Assembly (NCBI GenBank): GCA_046261875.1
Contig: JBHENW010000007.1
Span: 1-8,855, forward strand
Direction: 5' to 3'
Source of the DNA: JBHENW01 sp046261875
Lineage (GTDB): Bacteria > Acidobacteriota > Thermoanaerobaculia > UBA5066 > Gp7-AA6
DNA length: 8,855 nucleotides
A program made the position numbers and the translations under genes. The notes under the pieces were generated by a model. It searched no databases. It had not been told where the DNA came from and saw nothing but the letters and a program-made list of their open reading frames with translations. Below, in pieces: positions 1 to 6,393 of the stretch. How positions within the stretch are numbered: the first letter of the stretch is position 1; every line of letters starts with the position of its first letter.

Positions 1-2
1 CG

Positions 3-284
3 GCGATCAAAGCGCGCCTGCCCCGCTCGGCGATCGCCCGGATGGTCTCCAATGTGGCGCTGGACGGGCTGATCGGCGTCATCCCGTTTCTCGGCGACGC
101 GTTCGACATGGTCTTCAAGGCGAACACCCGGAACGTGCAGATCTTTCGAGAAGCCGTCCGCGGGCGCTACGAGCCGGTGAAGGATTCCTCGTTCACGGCC
201 GGGGTCGCGATCGTCTTCCTGCTGCTTCTCGCGCTCCCCGTCGTCGTGATCGTCCTGCTGATCCGGACGGTCGGATGGATGTGA
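3..284 (+). CDS. DUF4112 family membrane protein, C-terminal part (5' end outside window)
   Basis: The reading frame is open to the left edge, so only the last 93 residues are seen; the first ATG inside the window (position 42) is probably internal. The visible part has the DUF4112 hallmark: a hydrophobic run ending in IPFLGDAFDMVFKANTRN, with the Gly-Asp pair and the conserved KANxRN segment. A single strongly hydrophobic segment of about 22 residues (AGVAIVFLLLLALPVVVIVLL) near the C-terminus should be membrane-spanning. The function of the family is unknown; members are small inner-membrane proteins. The stop lies three bases from the stop of the convergent methyltransferase gene, so the two are not co-transcribed. 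The family call rests on motif recognition only. Confidence 0.8.
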   Translation, partial: AIKARLPRSAIARMVSNVALDGLIGVIPFLGDAFDMVFKANTRNVQIFREAVRGRYEPVKDSSFTAGVAIVFLLLLALPVVVIVLLIRTVGWM

Positions 285-287
285 GGC

Positions 288-1028
288 TCAGCGCCGATCG
301 GCGGTGATTGCGCCCTCGGGCGACCCGGAAATGTGCTCGGCGTCGTGGGCCGGGATTCGCGGCCGTCGCAGCACGAAGTGGTTGATGACCCCCATCGTCC
401 TGAGGAAGGCGGTATAGCCCGGGATCAGCAGAAACGGCGGACAGACGTCCAGCACCGTTTCCTTCCAGGTCCTGGATCCCTTCCGCTTCCACGCCTCGAC
501 TTCGCGCCGGATCACCGCTTCCTCCCGGTCGGGTAGCGCGCCCTTCGAGCCCACGCCCACGACCGTGTGAGGAAGACGCTCGAGACCGCACGAAGCCACG
601 ACGACACTGTCGTACGAATGGAGCAGGCTGCGGAACCCGCTCGAGGTGAAGCGGAAATAGTCGTCCGGGTACGCGTGTACCGGGAAGTACCACACCGACG
701 TCATGAGGAGGATGCCGCCCGGGGCCAGGCACCGCCGCACCTCTTCCAGCGCGCGCCACGGCGCGCTGACGTGCTCGATCGTGTCGAAGAGAAGGGCGGT
801 CCCCAAGGAGTTGTCTGGGAGCGAGAGGGAATGCAGATCCTGGAGCTCGTCGACGCCCACTCCGGCGCGCAGATCGCAGCCGACGAACGTTTTCCCCGGA
901 AAGAAATCGCGGACCTGCGGCAGGTGCTCCTGCCCGGCCACCCTGTACGCTCCGAACTCGTAGATCGGCTCGGGAAAAGCGACGGAGCGAGTCAGGCCCT
1001 CGAGGAGCGTGAGCAGGGTGGTTCTCAT
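288..1028 (-). CDS. Class I SAM-dependent methyltransferase (Methyltransf_11-like)
   Basis: A 246-residue protein with a Rossmann methyltransferase pattern. Residues 22-26 (IYEFG) stand where motif I normally lies. VGCDLR at 49-54 gives the acidic residue (D52) expected to hold the ribose of SAM. DLHSLSLPDNS (64-74) precedes the motif DTIEHV at 82-87, and LAPGG at 101-105 is the usual post-motif loop. The last ~90 residues are lineage-specific and probably shape the acceptor site. There is no signal peptide, so it should be cytosolic. The substrate cannot be read from the sequence. Similar small methyltransferases are common in surface-polysaccharide and glycan clusters, and the divergent neighbour is a GT-C-like protein, so a sugar or lipid acceptor is plausible. 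The start ATG (complement of 1026-1028) has only a weak CCTCCGAG leader and no strong Shine-Dalgarno. Confidence 0.85.
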   Translation of the reverse strand: MRTTLLTLLEGLTRSVAFPEPIYEFGAYRVAGQEHLPQVRDFFPGKTFVGCDLRAGVGVDELQDLHSLSLPDNSLGTALLFDTIEHVSAPWRALEEVRRCLAPGGILLMTSVWYFPVHAYPDDYFRFTSSGFRSLLHSYDSVVVASCGLERLPHTVVGVGSKGALPDREEAVIRREVEAWKRKGSRTWKETVLDVCPPFLLIPGYTAFLRTMGVINHFVLRRPRIPAHDAEHISGSPEGAITADRR

Positions 1029-1145
1029 CTCGGAGGGTTGGTAGGGTAGGTCGCTGGCGCACCGGATTCAACAAGATTCGTCCGGAGCTTGCGGGCCGTA
1101 CCGATCTGCGACAATGAGCGGCGTGCAATCGGAAGCTCGCCGGAC
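1029..1145. promoter_or_regulatory. Divergent intergenic region between methyltransferase and GT-C-like gene
   Basis: These 117 bases separate two head-to-head genes and must hold promoters for both if they are expressed separately. It is locally less GC-rich around 1065-1080 (caacaagattcg) and 1110-1128. A possible -10-like GACAAT at 1110-1115 lies downstream of TTGCGG at 1089-1094, but the spacer is only 15 bases and both boxes are poor matches. I do not claim a defined promoter. GGAAG at 1131-1135 is a reasonable ribosome-binding site for the ATG at 1146, which supports that start over the upstream in-frame TTG at 1089. The regulatory role is inferred from layout alone. Confidence 0.3.
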
Positions 1146-2894
1146 ATGAACTCCCGGCGGCATGCCGCGATCGCGGCGGCCGTCCTGAGCGTCGCCGGCG
1201 CGGCATCTCTGCTCTTTTCCTGGGAGCGATGGATTCACCCCTTCGTCGACGGCGGAAGGGAGATGATCGTGCCGGCGAGGCTCGCGGACGGCGAACGGCT
1301 GTACGCCGACGTGGCATACCACTACGGACCGGCCGCCCCGTGGATCAACGCGGCCGCCATCGCGCTCTTCGGCCGGCATCTGGCCGTGCTCCACGCGATG
1401 GGCGTCGCCTTCTCCGGGCTCCTGTTCTTCTCCCTTTTCCGGCTGACGCGGAGAGCTGGGAGCTTTCTCTCGGCGACTGCGGGAACCGCCCTCGCGGTGG
1501 CCCTCTGCCTTGGCGCCCCCAACGGGGGCGCCTTCCTCTTCCCGTACTCCTTCGGCGCCCTCTTCGCCGTGACCGGAGCGTTCGTGGCTCTCTCTCGCGC
1601 CGCCTTCCCGGCGAAGCGGCGCTTCGATCCGCTCGCGTCGGCGGGACTGTGGCTCGCTCTCACCGCGAAGCCCGAGATCGGCGCGGCGGCCGCCGTCGTG
1701 CTGCTGGTCGCGGCGGTCCGCGCCGCCGACCGAAAGAACGAAACGCTCCGGGCGCTTCGCCTGCTTCTCCCCGCCCTGCTCGTGTCGCTCGTGGCCTACG
1801 CCATCGCGTTCGCGGGCCTGACCTGGGAGCTCGCCTCGCCCGAAGGTCCGCTCGCTCTCATCTCCCCCCCGGAGGAGTGGCGCAACGTCTACCGGCTCGT
1901 CTCCGGTCTCGCCGACCCGGCGGGCTCCCTCGCCTCGCTCGCGACGGCGCTCTTCCTCGACCTCGCGATCCTCGGCGCGGCGGCGGGGGTCGCCGCCGGG
2001 TCGCGGCGGGCTGGGCGGTGGAGCGTTCCCGAGTGGCTCTGGCTCGCGGTCCTGGCCGTCGCGGCCGTCCTCCTCATGTTGCCCTCCGGCGCGGCCGTGG
2101 ACGACCGGCTCCCGCCGCTCCTCATGCCGGCCCCCGCGGCGGCCATCGTCGCGTCTCTCCTTCTCCTCCGGCGCTCGCTCGACGAGACCGGCCGGGCCCG
2201 TTTTCTTCTGTTCGGCTTCGCCGCCGCGATGGGATCCCGCGTGCTGCTCGGTCTGACGTACGGTGCCTACACCACACCCTACGCGATCCTCGCCCTGCCG
2301 GCGCTGACCTCCGCCTCCGCCGTCCTCGTGCTCGACCTCCTCGCCGCCCGGCTCCCTCGGCCCGCTCCTTTCCGCAGGGCGATGGCGGCGGTGTTCTTCG
2401 CCCTGGCTCTCCTCGGCGTCGCCCGGCTCGCCCGTTTCTTTCCCAGGTCCGCTTCGGAGCGGGTCGCGACGTCGGCCGGAGCCGTCCGTCTGCCTTCCGA
2501 CCGCGCCTTCGCGTTGTCCGGAGCCCTGGATTACCTGGGAACGCGTCTTCGGCCGGGAGACGACCTTGCCGGATTCCCGGAAGGCGGGTTCTTCGACTTC
2601 GTCCTCGGCGCACGCAATCCCCTGCGGCAGGACGCCGTGTATCCCGGGCATCTCGATGCCGCTGCGGAAGCGCGCCTGGCGGAACGCATCGAAGCCGCCG
2701 GCCCGCGGTTCGTCCTGCTGGTCAACCAGGTGCCGCCCGGCTTCGGGCCGCGGGCATTCGGGAAGGATTACGGCGTCGGCGTCTGGGATGCCGTCGAAAG
2801 GAACTACCGCGTCGCCGCCGCGTTCGGGGACCCGCGCCCCGACGCGCCGCCGGGCGAAGGCCCTTTCTTCATCCGAATATACGAACGGCGCTGA
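1146..2894 (+). CDS. Polytopic GT-C-like membrane glycosyltransferase (PMT/ArnT/RgtA-like)
   Basis: A 582-residue integral membrane protein with about ten hydrophobic segments to roughly residue 430, then a soluble C-terminal part of about 150 residues. The first membrane segment (about residues 7-25) is followed by an external loop with DGGRE at 35-39 and YHYGPAAPW at 58-66. That acidic loop motif and the YxYGP element are typical of GT-C enzymes of the PMT_2/GT39-like group, which use polyprenyl-phosphate sugars as donors on the periplasmic face. Asp35 and Glu39 are the likely catalytic or metal residues. The ATG at 1146 was chosen because GGAAG sits 10 bases upstream and the first membrane helix follows directly. 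An in-frame TTG at 1089 would add 19 residues without a good ribosome-binding site. The acceptor is unknown; it could be an orphan glycosyltransferase of glycan or lipid decoration. The divergent methyltransferase may act on the same glycan. Confidence 0.75.
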   Translation: MNSRRHAAIAAAVLSVAGAASLLFSWERWIHPFVDGGREMIVPARLADGERLYADVAYHYGPAAPWINAAAIALFGRHLAVLHAMGVAFSGLLFFSLFRLTRRAGSFLSATAGTALAVALCLGAPNGGAFLFPYSFGALFAVTGAFVALSRAAFPAKRRFDPLASAGLWLALTAKPEIGAAAAVVLLVAAVRAADRKNETLRALRLLLPALLVSLVAYAIAFAGLTWELASPEGPLALISPPEEWRNVYRLVSGLADPAGSLASLATALFLDLAILGAAAGVAAGSRRAGRWSVPEWLWLAVLAVAAVLLMLPSGAAVDDRLPPLLMPAPAAAIVASLLLLRRSLDETGRARFLLFGFAAAMGSRVLLGLTYGAYTTPYAILALPALTSASAVLVLDLLAARLPRPAPFRRAMAAVFFALALLGVARLARFFPRSASERVATSAGAVRLPSDRAFALSGALDYLGTRLRPGDDLAGFPEGGFFDFVLGARNPLRQDAVYPGHLDAAAEARLAERIEAAGPRFVLLVNQVPPGFGPRAFGKDYGVGVWDAVERNYRVAAAFGDPRPDAPPGEGPFFIRIYERR

Positions 2895-2944
2895 GCGCCG
2901 CCCGGCCGCCGGTTCGGGATCACCTCCCCCTCTCAGAAGAGAGG
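2886..2944 (+). terminator. Two adjacent hairpins after the GT-C-like gene, possible weak terminator
   Basis: A perfect inverted repeat CGGCGCT-G-AGCGCCG (2886-2900) spans the stop codon of the GT-C-like gene and can form a 5-bp all-GC stem with a 5-base loop. A second perfect 6-bp stem CCTCTC/GAGAGG (2929-2934 with 2939-2944) carries an AGAA tetraloop. Neither is followed by a T tract, so this is not a classical intrinsic terminator. It could instead be a 3'-end stability element, or chance in GC-rich DNA. Confidence 0.25.
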
Positions 2945-3042
2945 CATAAGAACCCGATCAGTTCCCCAAGACTCGCCGCCTCCGCAAGCAGGATCCTCAG
3001 TCATGTCGGGAAAGCGCCGATGGAGCGCCATGGGCGGTTCCC

Positions 3043-3051
3043 GGGGAGGAG
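3043..3051 (+). promoter_or_regulatory. Strong Shine-Dalgarno that decides the start of the PLP-enzyme gene
   Basis: The run GGGGAGGAG lies just before the ATG at 3054; the GGAGG core is four bases from it. This is the best ribosome-binding site in the window and favours 3054 over the in-frame ATGs at 3003 (AGGA nine bases upstream) and 3030. The spacing is shorter than ideal, so a start at 3003, adding 17 residues, is not excluded. Confidence 0.5.
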
Positions 3052-3053
3052 TC

Positions 3054-4472
3054 ATGAGACCTCGCGAAACGGACACGGCCAACGCGGTCGAGCGATTCGA
3101 GCCCACGGAGAACGAGGAATTCACCGAGTTTCTCGCGGAGCAGCCGGGAGCCGAGACGAGCGGGCGCGTTCTTTCATTCCCGCGTCCCGAACCCCGGGAT
3201 CTCTTCGAGAAGTGCCGGCGGTTCCGCAGGGTCGTCGACGACCTCAAGCGCCGCCAGCTGTACCAGGCCCAGTATCGCGTCACGCTCGAGGGCCCGCTCG
3301 ACCATCGCATCCGGGTCCGCAATCCGTTCTCCGGCCTCGTCGAGGAGATGGTCTGTTTCGATTCGAACAGCTATCTGGGCCTTCACCTCCATCCCAGGGT
3401 GGTTTCCGCCGTCTCCGCCGCCCTGGCGGAGGTGGGATACGGAACGCCGAGCGCGCAACTTCTCGGAGGCACGAATCGTTACCTGCGCGAGCTCGAGGAA
3501 ACGGTCGCCGGCTTTCACGGGCGGGAAGACGCCCTCATCTTCCCCTCGGGCTACGGGGCCAACATCGGTACGCTGACCGGCCTTCTCTCGCGCGGAGACT
3601 TCGTGGCGCGCGATCGCTTCTCCCACGCGAGCCTCCAGGATGGATGCCGATGGTCCGGCTCGCGTTTCGGGGGGAGCTACCAGCACCGGGACACGGGGGA
3701 CCTCGACCGACTCTTCCGGACAGAGGCGGGCCGCGGCGGCTCGAGGCTCGTGGTCACGGATGGCGTCTTCAGCATGCACGGTCGGATCGCGCCATTGAAA
3801 GCGCTGCGGGAGACCGCCGACCGCCACGGAGCCCGCCTCCTCGTGGATGACGCCCATGGTCTCGGTGTCCTCGGCGCCACGGGCCGCGGGATCGAGGAGC
3901 ACGCCGGCCTGCCCGGGTCGGCGGACGTCCTGACCGGGACCTTCAGCAAAGCGTCGGGGTCGGTGGGCGGATACGTCTGCGGCTCCACCGATCTCATCGA
4001 GTACCTGCGGGTCTTCGCCCGTTCCGGCATGTTCACCGCTTCCCTCCCCGCCGCGATCTGCGCCGGCGTCACGGAGTCGTTCCGCGTCATGGTGGAGGAG
4101 CCCGAACACCGGGAGCGCGTGTGGCACAACGCGCAGAGGTTGTGGGGGGGCCTGAGGCAGGCCGGCCTCCTTCTTCCGGAACTGGAGTCCCCCATCCTTC
4201 CCGTCTTCCTGGGTCACGAACGGCTGCTCTGGGCCGCCAGCCGCGACCTTTTCCTGGCCGGCTTCAAGTGCGGCAACGTCGGTTTTCCGGCGGTGCCGCG
4301 CGGGGAATGCATCATTCGGTTGAGCGTCAGCTCCCGCCACACCGACGACGACCTCGATTCAGCCGTCGAAGCGCTGACGAAAATCGGGAGCCGCTACGGA
4401 ATCCTCGGACGTGGCCGCGAGGAGATCCAGGCGATCGGCCGCTCGCTTCCGGCCGATGGGCGCATCTCATGA
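3054..4472 (+). CDS. PLP-dependent alpha-oxoamine synthase family protein (KBL/AONS/SPT-like)
   Basis: A 472-residue fold-type I PLP enzyme. The family condenses an amino acid with an acyl thioester and releases CO2 (AONS, ALAS, serine palmitoyltransferase) or glycine plus acetyl-CoA (KBL). Visible landmarks are NSYLGL at 105-110; DRFSHASL with PLP-stacking His191; TDGVFSM at 235-241; VDDAHGLG with Asp265/Asp266 and His268, the pyridine-N and O3' contacts; and TFSK with Lys299, the Schiff-base lysine. GECIIRLSVSSRHT near the C-terminus carries the expected carboxylate-binding Arg. All catalytic residues are therefore present. Oddities are an N-terminal extension about 50 residues longer than E. 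coli KBL, Leu144 where the family has a conserved His (GTxxxHxxLE), and SMHGR instead of the usual SMDGD. Its stop overlaps the UbiA start (ATGA), and a lipid kinase follows two genes later. A sphingoid-base or other acyl-aminoketone synthase is therefore more attractive than threonine or biotin metabolism, but the substrate is inferred. Confidence 0.85.
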   Translation: MRPRETDTANAVERFEPTENEEFTEFLAEQPGAETSGRVLSFPRPEPRDLFEKCRRFRRVVDDLKRRQLYQAQYRVTLEGPLDHRIRVRNPFSGLVEEMVCFDSNSYLGLHLHPRVVSAVSAALAEVGYGTPSAQLLGGTNRYLRELEETVAGFHGREDALIFPSGYGANIGTLTGLLSRGDFVARDRFSHASLQDGCRWSGSRFGGSYQHRDTGDLDRLFRTEAGRGGSRLVVTDGVFSMHGRIAPLKALRETADRHGARLLVDDAHGLGVLGATGRGIEEHAGLPGSADVLTGTFSKASGSVGGYVCGSTDLIEYLRVFARSGMFTASLPAAICAGVTESFRVMVEEPEHRERVWHNAQRLWGGLRQAGLLLPELESPILPVFLGHERLLWAASRDLFLAGFKCGNVGFPAVPRGECIIRLSVSSRHTDDDLDSAVEALTKIGSRYGILGRGREEIQAIGRSLPADGRIS

Positions 4473-5458
4473 GCGCCCCGATCCCGGTGACGGTCAGAGA
4501 GTCCTCGCCTTTCTGGAAAGGCTACTGGGTGACGCTGCGCCCGTACCTCTTCTTCGTCTCCGGCGCGAGTGGGCTTCTCGGACTGGCTCTCGCCGGACCG
4601 ATGGGCGGTTCGACGTTCCTCGCCGCTTCGGCCGTGTTCTTTCTGTCTTACGGCCTGGGCCAGGCGCTCACGGACGTCTTCCAGGTGGACACGGACTCAC
4701 TCTCTTCCCCGTATCGCCCGCTCGTCCGTGGGCAGATCCGGCGCGGCGCCGTGCTCGGCGTCAGCCTGGCCGGTCTCGCCGTCTGCGCGGCCGTTCTGAC
4801 GGTCCTGAATCCCTGGACGCTTCCCCTGACGGCCGCGGGGGTGGTTGGTCTGGTTCTCTACACGCCGCTGAAGAGGCGCTTCTGGGGCGGCCCGCCCTGG
4901 AACGCCGGAGTCGTGGCCCTCCTCCCCGCGATCGGGCTGCTCTGCGGAGTGGCCTCTCCCGTCTCCGCCCTCGCGCACCCGCTGCTGCTGCCGGCGACGG
5001 CGAGCGTCTTCTTCTCCTACGCGGTCTTCGTGCTCCTGGGCTACTTCAAGGACATCGAGGCCGACCGGGGCACGGGCTACGAAACTCTTCCCGTTCGGTT
5101 CGGCCGGCGGGTGTCGGTGCGGGTCTCCGCTCTCTTTCTCTCCGCGGCGGCGGTGGCTTCGTGGATCCTCGTCCGCCACAGCCTCGTCACGGAGCTGCCG
5201 GGCTCTCCGCGCGCGTGGCTCGCGGCGGCGGTCTGGTTCTCGGGAATCGGTCTGATGACCGCGGCCCACCTGCGGATGCTCCGCGTCACGCGCGACGACG
5301 CAGCGTACGTTCCGATTCTGCTCGCGGTCCGCGGCTACGTCGCGCTCCACCTGGGCGAGGCGTCTCTTCTCGCCCCGCGGTTCGTCTGGCTGGTGATCCC
5401 CATCATCGCGCTCTTCGAGTACGCCCTGGCAAGCCGTCCATTCCGCGCCCAGGTATGA
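4469..5458 (+). CDS. UbiA-family membrane prenyltransferase
   Basis: A 329-residue polytopic membrane protein with about eight to nine hydrophobic segments. The family transfers a polyprenyl group from its diphosphate to an aromatic, glycerol-phosphate or sugar acceptor in the membrane. The first Asp-rich region reads TDVFQVDTD (68-76) followed by PYRPL (81-85), aligning with the family NDxxDxxxD...PYRP but with Asn changed to Thr and the middle Asp to Gln. The second region, KDIEADR (194-200) followed by GYETLPVRFG, is canonical DxxxD. Retained Asp69, Asp76, Asp195 and Asp199 could still bind Mg-diphosphate. The ATG at 4469 overlaps the preceding TGA in ATGA, with no separate Shine-Dalgarno, which indicates translational coupling. 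The open frame extends upstream to 4121, but that part lies over the PLP gene and is Arg/Pro-rich shadow. It is not clearly UbiA, MenA or chlorophyll synthase; prenyl donor and acceptor are unknown. Confidence 0.85.
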   Translation: MSAPIPVTVRESSPFWKGYWVTLRPYLFFVSGASGLLGLALAGPMGGSTFLAASAVFFLSYGLGQALTDVFQVDTDSLSSPYRPLVRGQIRRGAVLGVSLAGLAVCAAVLTVLNPWTLPLTAAGVVGLVLYTPLKRRFWGGPPWNAGVVALLPAIGLLCGVASPVSALAHPLLLPATASVFFSYAVFVLLGYFKDIEADRGTGYETLPVRFGRRVSVRVSALFLSAAAVASWILVRHSLVTELPGSPRAWLAAAVWFSGIGLMTAAHLRMLRVTRDDAAYVPILLAVRGYVALHLGEASLLAPRFVWLVIPIIALFEYALASRPFRAQV

Positions 5459-6393
5459 CTGCCACCCCGCGCGCCTTCGTGCTGATCAATCGCTCCGCCG
5501 GGCTGGGAAGGGCGCCGCGCCGGTACGAGCGCGTCCGGGCGGCGCTGGCTGCGCGTTTTGCGCTGGATGAGGCCGAGATGGACCGCGCGGGAGCGTGGCA
5601 GGGCGATCTCGATGGCGCGCTCCGGTCGGGGATCCGGGTTTTTCTCGCGGCGGGGGGCGACGGCACCGTCAACGCGGTCGCTTCCGCGCTGTTCGCCCGG
5701 CGCCAACGCATCCCTCTCTCCCGAGTCACCCTCGGGGCGGTCGGGCTGGGCTCGAGCAACGATTTTCACAAACCGTTTGGCACGGTCCTGGGTGGCATTC
5801 CCCTCCGCATCGACATGGAACGGGGGGCGCCGCGAGACCTGGTGCGCGCGAGTTGCGAGGACGCGCACGGGCTCGTCACGGAACGGGTCTTCCTCGTCAG
5901 CGCGTCGATGGGGGTCGCGGCCGCCGCCAACGCCCTTTTCAACGCGCCGGGCCGCATCGGCCGGGCCGTCCAGCGAAGATCCGTCCACCTCGCCGTCCTG
6001 TTCGCGGGGATCCGCGCGATTTTCCGCCACGACGGCATCGCCGCCGTTCTCCGCACGCCGGAATCGATCGAGACGATCGAGATCTCCAACCTGAGCATCT
6101 CCAAGACCCCGCACCTCGCGGCCGGCCTGCGATTCGAGGGAGCGATCGCCGCCGATTCCGGCCTCCTCGCTGTGAACCTGTGTCACGGCATGAGCCGCTG
6201 GCGGCTTCTCGCGACGCTCGCGCGGCTTTCCCGCGGCCGCTTTCTCGGACGTCCCGGCACGCGACATTGGAAGACGGCCCGGATGGGAGTGGAGACCCGG
6301 GAGCCTGCGGTGGTGGAGCTGGACGGAGAGATCTGCCTGGCGCGGAAGGTCCTGTTCGAGGTGATCCCGGAACGGATGTCGGTATGCGCTTGA
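5455..6393 (+). CDS. Diacylglycerol/sphingosine kinase-like lipid kinase (DAGK_cat family)
   Basis: A 312-residue soluble or peripheral protein of the ATP-NAD kinase/DAGK superfamily, which phosphorylates lipid hydroxyls such as those of diacylglycerol, sphingoid bases or ceramide. The nucleotide-binding loop GGDGTVNAV is at 67-75, the second motif LGAVGLGSSNDF at 93-104, and the C-terminal DGE at 290-292 holds the expected catalytic/metal acidic residues. The length is close to DgkB/YegS-type enzymes (about 300). The N-terminal VLINRSAGLG matches the usual first strand and Asn-Pro/Asn-Arg turn. The ATG at 5455 overlaps the UbiA stop (ATGA). Its place behind an alpha-oxoamine synthase and a UbiA enzyme suggests the substrate is an intermediate of the same pathway rather than recycled diacylglycerol. 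Ceramide or sphingoid-base phosphorylation is one option; a role in general lipid turnover cannot be excluded. Confidence 0.85.
   Translation: MTATPRAFVLINRSAGLGRAPRRYERVRAALAARFALDEAEMDRAGAWQGDLDGALRSGIRVFLAAGGDGTVNAVASALFARRQRIPLSRVTLGAVGLGSSNDFHKPFGTVLGGIPLRIDMERGAPRDLVRASCEDAHGLVTERVFLVSASMGVAAAANALFNAPGRIGRAVQRRSVHLAVLFAGIRAIFRHDGIAAVLRTPESIETIEISNLSISKTPHLAAGLRFEGAIAADSGLLAVNLCHGMSRWRLLATLARLSRGRFLGRPGTRHWKTARMGVETREPAVVELDGEICLARKVLFEVIPERMSVCA

Noticed and set aside
1110..1115. GACAAT as a sigma-70 -10 box for the GT-C-like gene
   Set aside because: It matches four of six bases, but the only candidate -35 (TTGCGG) is weak and the 15-base spacer is too short, so no promoter is called.
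193..1317. Minus-strand open frame of 374 codons overlapping the methyltransferase
   Set aside because: Arg/Ser/Pro-rich shadow; the methyltransferase frame at 288-1028 has clear SAM-binding motifs.
1068..2651. Minus-strand open frame of 527 codons opposite the GT-C-like gene
   Set aside because: The translation is a low-complexity Glu/Arg/Gly-rich product, typical of the antisense of a GC-rich membrane-protein gene; the + strand frame has membrane helices and GT-C motifs.
2945..2950. CATAAG as a -10 box for the operon promoter upstream of the PLP gene
   Set aside because: It matches four of six bases, but no -35-like sequence lies 16-18 bases upstream. The operon promoter is presumably in 2895-3053 or further upstream but cannot be placed.
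1229..3850. Long + strand open frame of 873 codons across the GT-C-like gene, the intergenic region and half the PLP gene
   Set aside because: The product is Arg/Pro/Gly-rich with no recognisable domain, and it overlaps two well-supported genes in another frame. Such frames are common in DNA with extreme third-position GC.
4121..4468. Upstream extension of the UbiA frame inside the PLP gene
   Set aside because: The extension is Arg/Pro-rich and unrelated to UbiA. The ATG at 4469 sits in an ATGA overlap and begins a normal UbiA N-terminus. The same logic rejects the extensions before 5455 (from 4411), 6384 (from 5595) and 7406 (from 7328).
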